Part shown: in pieces, positions 33,048 through 35,089 of the stretch | How the letters are laid out: every line of letters begins with the position of its first letter | Numbering within the stretch: position 1 is the first letter of the stretch | Assembly (NCBI GenBank): GCA_017423025.1 | Contig: JAFPGC010000023.1 | Coordinates: 1-35,089, forward strand | Direction: 5' to 3' | Length of the DNA: 35,089 bases | Source of the DNA: Bacteroidales bacterium | GTDB lineage: Bacteria > Bacteroidota > Bacteroidia > Bacteroidales > UBA932 | Program-made: the position numbers and the translations under genes | Notes under the pieces: generated by a model | Told to the model about the DNA's origin: nothing | What the model saw: the letters and a program-made list of their open reading frames with translations, nothing else | The model's database searches: none

Positions 33048-34625
33048 CTAATAAATGATTTTGAGACTTGCAACGTTGCCAACAGAAGCCTGACTGATAA
33101 CACTGTTCAACTGTTCGCAAGGAGAGCCGTTCTTCAGATCCGCACTGCTCATCGAGATCTTGATGGCAGAAGAAAGCTCCTGGAAAGAACTGACCACGCT
33201 GCTCGTATTGCTGATAATCAACATATTATTGAGAGTGCTGAACTGGCTGGCAAGAGTCTGAGCCTGGCTGGCGAGGGTTTGAGCAGAGCTGGCAAGGGTC
33301 TGAGCTCCACCGGCCTGACTGGCAAGGGTCTGAGCGCCACCAATCTGGCTGGCAAGAGTCTGAGCCTGACTGGCAAGAGTCTGAGCCTGGCTGGCAAGGG
33401 TCTGGGCGCCATCGGGCTGATTGGCAAGAGACTGAGCCTGACTGGCAAGGGTCTGAGCCTGATTGGCAAGGGTCTGAGCCTGACTGGCAAGGGTCTCATT
33501 GCCGCCGGCCTGACTGGCGAGGGTCTGAGCCTGGCTGGCGAGGGTCTGAGCCTGGCTGGCAAGGGTCTGAGCTCCACCGGCCTGGCTGGCAAGGTTACCT
33601 GCCTGGTTGGCAAGGGTGCCGGCCTGGCTGGCAAGGTTACCTGCCTGGTTCGCTACCATGCCGCTTTCCCAACCGACGGCCTTTACAAAGTTCTGACCTT
33701 CAACGGTGTTGGCAAGACTGGAGAAGTTGCTCTGTAATGCGGACTCAAAGTTGACCCCATGGGCATTGTTGAGGTCGGCGCTATTACCGTTGTTCACAGT
33801 CTGAGCAACATTGCCCACTACAGTGAAAACGTTGGAGATAACCTCACTGGGAACAGCTTTGACAAGGGAATTGTCCACATTCATCGTGTTGGAGATGCTG
33901 GCGCCCTCCAGGACGGAAAGCTGCTCGGCAAGGTTGAAGGAACCAAGAGCGGCCACACTCTTCTCGGCCGTCAGGAGGTTACCCTTCTTTTCAAGTTCCT
34001 CGGTGCTCTTTTCATCACCTTCGAGGGCAGCGGTCATAAGCTGATAGTCAACCCACTGGTCACGGACAAACAGGAGACGGTCGCTGGCCTCATTACTCTT
34101 GACATACTCATCGGTAACCTTGATGAACTCATTGGCCAGCTTGTTCTGCTTCTGCAGAGTGGTGTAGGCCAGGGAGGCGTTGATGGTATTCTGGGCCAGA
34201 TCCGGACGCTTCTCACCATTAAGGGTGGCGCTGATGTTTTCACCGGCACGGACCAGGGACGCGCATACATTATTAACGGTAACGTATACTTTGTTCATCT
34301 CGTCAATCACATCGGCATACTCGGGAATGTCGCCGGCCACCTCGTTGGACATGTCCACCAGGGCGCTGAACTGCTGCGCGCGTGTCTGCATAACCATATA
34401 GGCGGTCACGATACCGTTCTTGTAGTCAGGATCGCTCACAATGAGTTCTTCCATATTGGAAGCGCCCTCACTGGCGGTCTTGCGGGAGAAACGGGAAGAC
34501 TTGCTGATGTTACCGCTGGCACTGTTCTTGTCAACGGGCCAGTCCACCAGGGGAGAAATAACCAGAGCCACTGCGCAAACGGCAATCACCGAACTCAGAA
34601 TGATAAGACCTTTTTTGTTTTTCAT
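33048..34625 (-). CDS. Membrane-anchored protein with LASQAQT heptad-repeat region
   Basis: A 525-residue protein I do not recognise. MKNKKGLIILSSVIAVCAVALVISPLVDW is a signal anchor (no lipobox, no clear cleavage site). Residues 45-320 are mostly helical, with patches such as NMEELIVSDPDYKNGIVTAYMVMQTRAQQFSALVDM. Residues about 324-462 are an array of 7-residue units (consensus LASQAQT) interrupted several times by a 10-residue form (LASQAGGAQT). With Leu at one core position and Ala four residues on, this fits a Leu/Ala coiled coil with Gly-Gly breaks. The end (463-525) is Ser/Asn-rich and contains one Cys. First gene of the operon with the barrel protease and PrsW. Confidence 0.75.
   Translation of the reverse strand: MKNKKGLIILSSVIAVCAVALVISPLVDWPVDKNSASGNISKSSRFSRKTASEGASNMEELIVSDPDYKNGIVTAYMVMQTRAQQFSALVDMSNEVAGDIPEYADVIDEMNKVYVTVNNVCASLVRAGENISATLNGEKRPDLAQNTINASLAYTTLQKQNKLANEFIKVTDEYVKSNEASDRLLFVRDQWVDYQLMTAALEGDEKSTEELEKKGNLLTAEKSVAALGSFNLAEQLSVLEGASISNTMNVDNSLVKAVPSEVISNVFTVVGNVAQTVNNGNSADLNNAHGVNFESALQSNFSSLANTVEGQNFVKAVGWESGMVANQAGNLASQAGTLANQAGNLASQAGGAQTLASQAQTLASQAQTLASQAGGNETLASQAQTLANQAQTLASQAQSLANQPDGAQTLASQAQTLASQAQTLASQIGGAQTLASQAGGAQTLASSAQTLASQAQTLASQFSTLNNMLIISNTSSVVSSFQELSSAIKISMSSADLKNGSPCEQLNSVISQASVGNVASLKIIY
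33241..33656 (-). repeat. 21-bp tandem coding repeat array with 30-bp variants
   Basis: About 19 tandem units in the gene above. Most are 21 bp (consensus residues LASQAQT, LANQAQT or LASQAGN); at least four are 30 bp because of a Gly-Gly-Ala or similar insertion. All unit lengths are multiples of three, so the frame is kept. The near-identical DNA of adjacent units would permit slippage or recombination in steps of 7 or 10 residues. Confidence 0.85.
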
Positions 34626-34668
34626 GACAATTATGATTTAAAGTTATTTTTGCTTCAAGCTTCTGGTA

Positions 34669-34676
34669 CAAAGGTA
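34669..34676 (-). promoter_or_regulatory. Promoter -7 box of the repeat-protein operon
   Basis: The reverse strand reads TACCTTTG, an exact TAnnTTTG match, 44 bp from the ATG at 34625. The -33 region coincides with the first of six TGT-centred boxes. Confidence 0.55.
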
Positions 34677-34693
34677 GCAGGAAACAAAAAAAT

Positions 34694-34777
34694 CCTTGTA
34701 AAACCTCAACAAAACCTTGTAAAAAACTGTCAAAAGCAGGCCCCAACCTGTAAAACCCTGTCAATTTTCTGTAAAAA
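34694..34777 (-). promoter_or_regulatory. Six helically phased TGT boxes upstream of the repeat-protein promoter
   Basis: Plus-strand copies of C(T)TGT(A/C)AA begin, by their TGT, at 34697, 34718, 34728, 34749, 34759 and 34770. Spacings are 21, 10, 21, 10 and 11 bp, i.e. whole helical turns, so all boxes face the same side of the DNA. The first overlaps the expected -33 region of the promoter at 34669-34676. Likely a cooperative activator or repressor site. Confidence 0.5.
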
Positions 34778-34839
34778 TCCAGCAAAAACGTCAGAAAAGT
34801 GCAGAATTTCCATCACAACTTTCCCCTGCCCGCTTCACT

Positions 34840-35089
34840 ATTTACCCTACTAACAATACCTTTTCGGCCATAAAGATAATAAAAAAAGTGAAAAACTCCC
34901 ATCTTTACCGAAAAAAACAAGAAGGTGTTCAAATCCAGTTCCTAACGTAAAAGGGGCGGCAGATTCCGCCGCGCAGCGGCGAGGGAGGGGTTTGGGGAGT
35001 CCTCTCCCCAATGAGTGAAACGTCATTGGTCATCCAGATACGAAAAAAGCAGGGCGGAACGCTCTGCTTTTCGTGTCTGGATGACTGGA
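34840..35089. other. Gene-free window end with a cluster of hairpins
   Basis: No coding region is supported from 34626 to the window end (464 bp). Beyond the promoter and box array, 34840-34950 is AT-rich with nothing definite. 34955-35027 carries short GC-rich inverted repeats: GGCGG/CCGCC (34955-34959 with 34966-34970), GCCGC/GCGGC (34968-34972 with 34976-34980), TTGGGGAG/CTCCCCAA (34992-34999 with 35004-35011) and AATGA/TCATT (35010-35014 with 35023-35027). The long hairpin at 35029-35085 follows. Confidence 0.6.
35029..35085 (+). terminator. Long hairpin at window end, possible terminator
   Basis: GTCATCCAGA-t-ACGAAAA (35029-35046) pairs with TTTTCGT-g-TCTGGATGAC (35068-35085), and GCAGGGC (35049-35055) with GCTCTGC (35061-35067), loop GGAAC. 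Both imperfect positions are G-U wobbles in the rightward RNA but A/C mismatches in the leftward RNA, so it looks selected as a rightward transcript. No T-run follows within the window, and the gene it would serve is not visible. Confidence 0.45.

Noticed and set aside
33241-33656. CRISPR-like array
   Set aside because: Units are 21 or 30 bp, contiguous without unique spacers, and encode an in-frame protein repeat.
34840-35089. Insertion-sequence terminal repeat
   Set aside because: There are hairpins but no transposase frame or target duplication within the window; kept only as an unexplained repeat cluster.

Overview
The window is chromosomal DNA from a member of the Bacteroidota, most likely the order Bacteroidales with a fairly high GC content. 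The evidence is: repeated TAnnTTTG-type -7 promoter boxes; families largely confined to this phylum (DUF5606, the DUF3276 PUR-type protein, DUF4493, a Bacteroidetes-style long NusB); the nusB-yajC-ybbR-coaE gene order; and several lipoproteins. No tRNA, rRNA, CRISPR array or intact transposase was seen.

Layout. 1-1409 is pckA, cut by the window edge. 1464-6986 is a tightly packed leftward operon: nusB, yajC, a YbbR-domain gene, coaE, a DUF5606 gene, rimO and a lipoprotein gene, with gaps of 0-17 bp or short overlaps. 7198-10522 runs rightward: a PUR-type nucleic-acid-binding protein, an amidohydrolase of the MTA/SAH-deaminase type and two tandem purine nucleoside phosphorylases, probably a purine-salvage unit. 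10590-12962 runs rightward: a coiled-coil gene, zapA, a structured ncRNA (probable 6S RNA) and rny. 12966-16055 runs leftward: ffh, then a 5'-nucleotidase-like lipoprotein. Next come a DUF4493-type lipoprotein, cardiolipin synthase, an acyl-CoA synthetase, folE and a small acidic protein.

21403-22860 looks like an acquired patch: an AbiE toxin-antitoxin pair with an intact AbiEi regulator, a toxin gene truncated next to the 3' end of a ROK kinase gene, and a repeat/palindrome operator. After it, leftward, come a ROK sugar kinase with a CE2-like esterase, an oxidative-stress pair (a double-rubredoxin protein and a ferredoxin-rubrerythrin fusion), a GH5 glycosidase lipoprotein and a membrane-anchored AraC-type regulator.

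28997-34625 is the least familiar part: a leftward operon encoding a membrane-anchored protein with a long LASQAQT heptad array, a 996-residue HExxH/propeller/barrel envelope protein and a PrsW-type intramembrane protease. Six TGT-centred boxes spaced at whole helical turns lie upstream of its promoter. This is the best candidate for an undescribed envelope system. A second window-wide oddity is a very frequent 7-mer, GGCCGAT, seen about 58 times on the two strands, while GGCCGAC is rare.

All calls come from reading the sequence. Family names are from recognition of motifs and not from searches.
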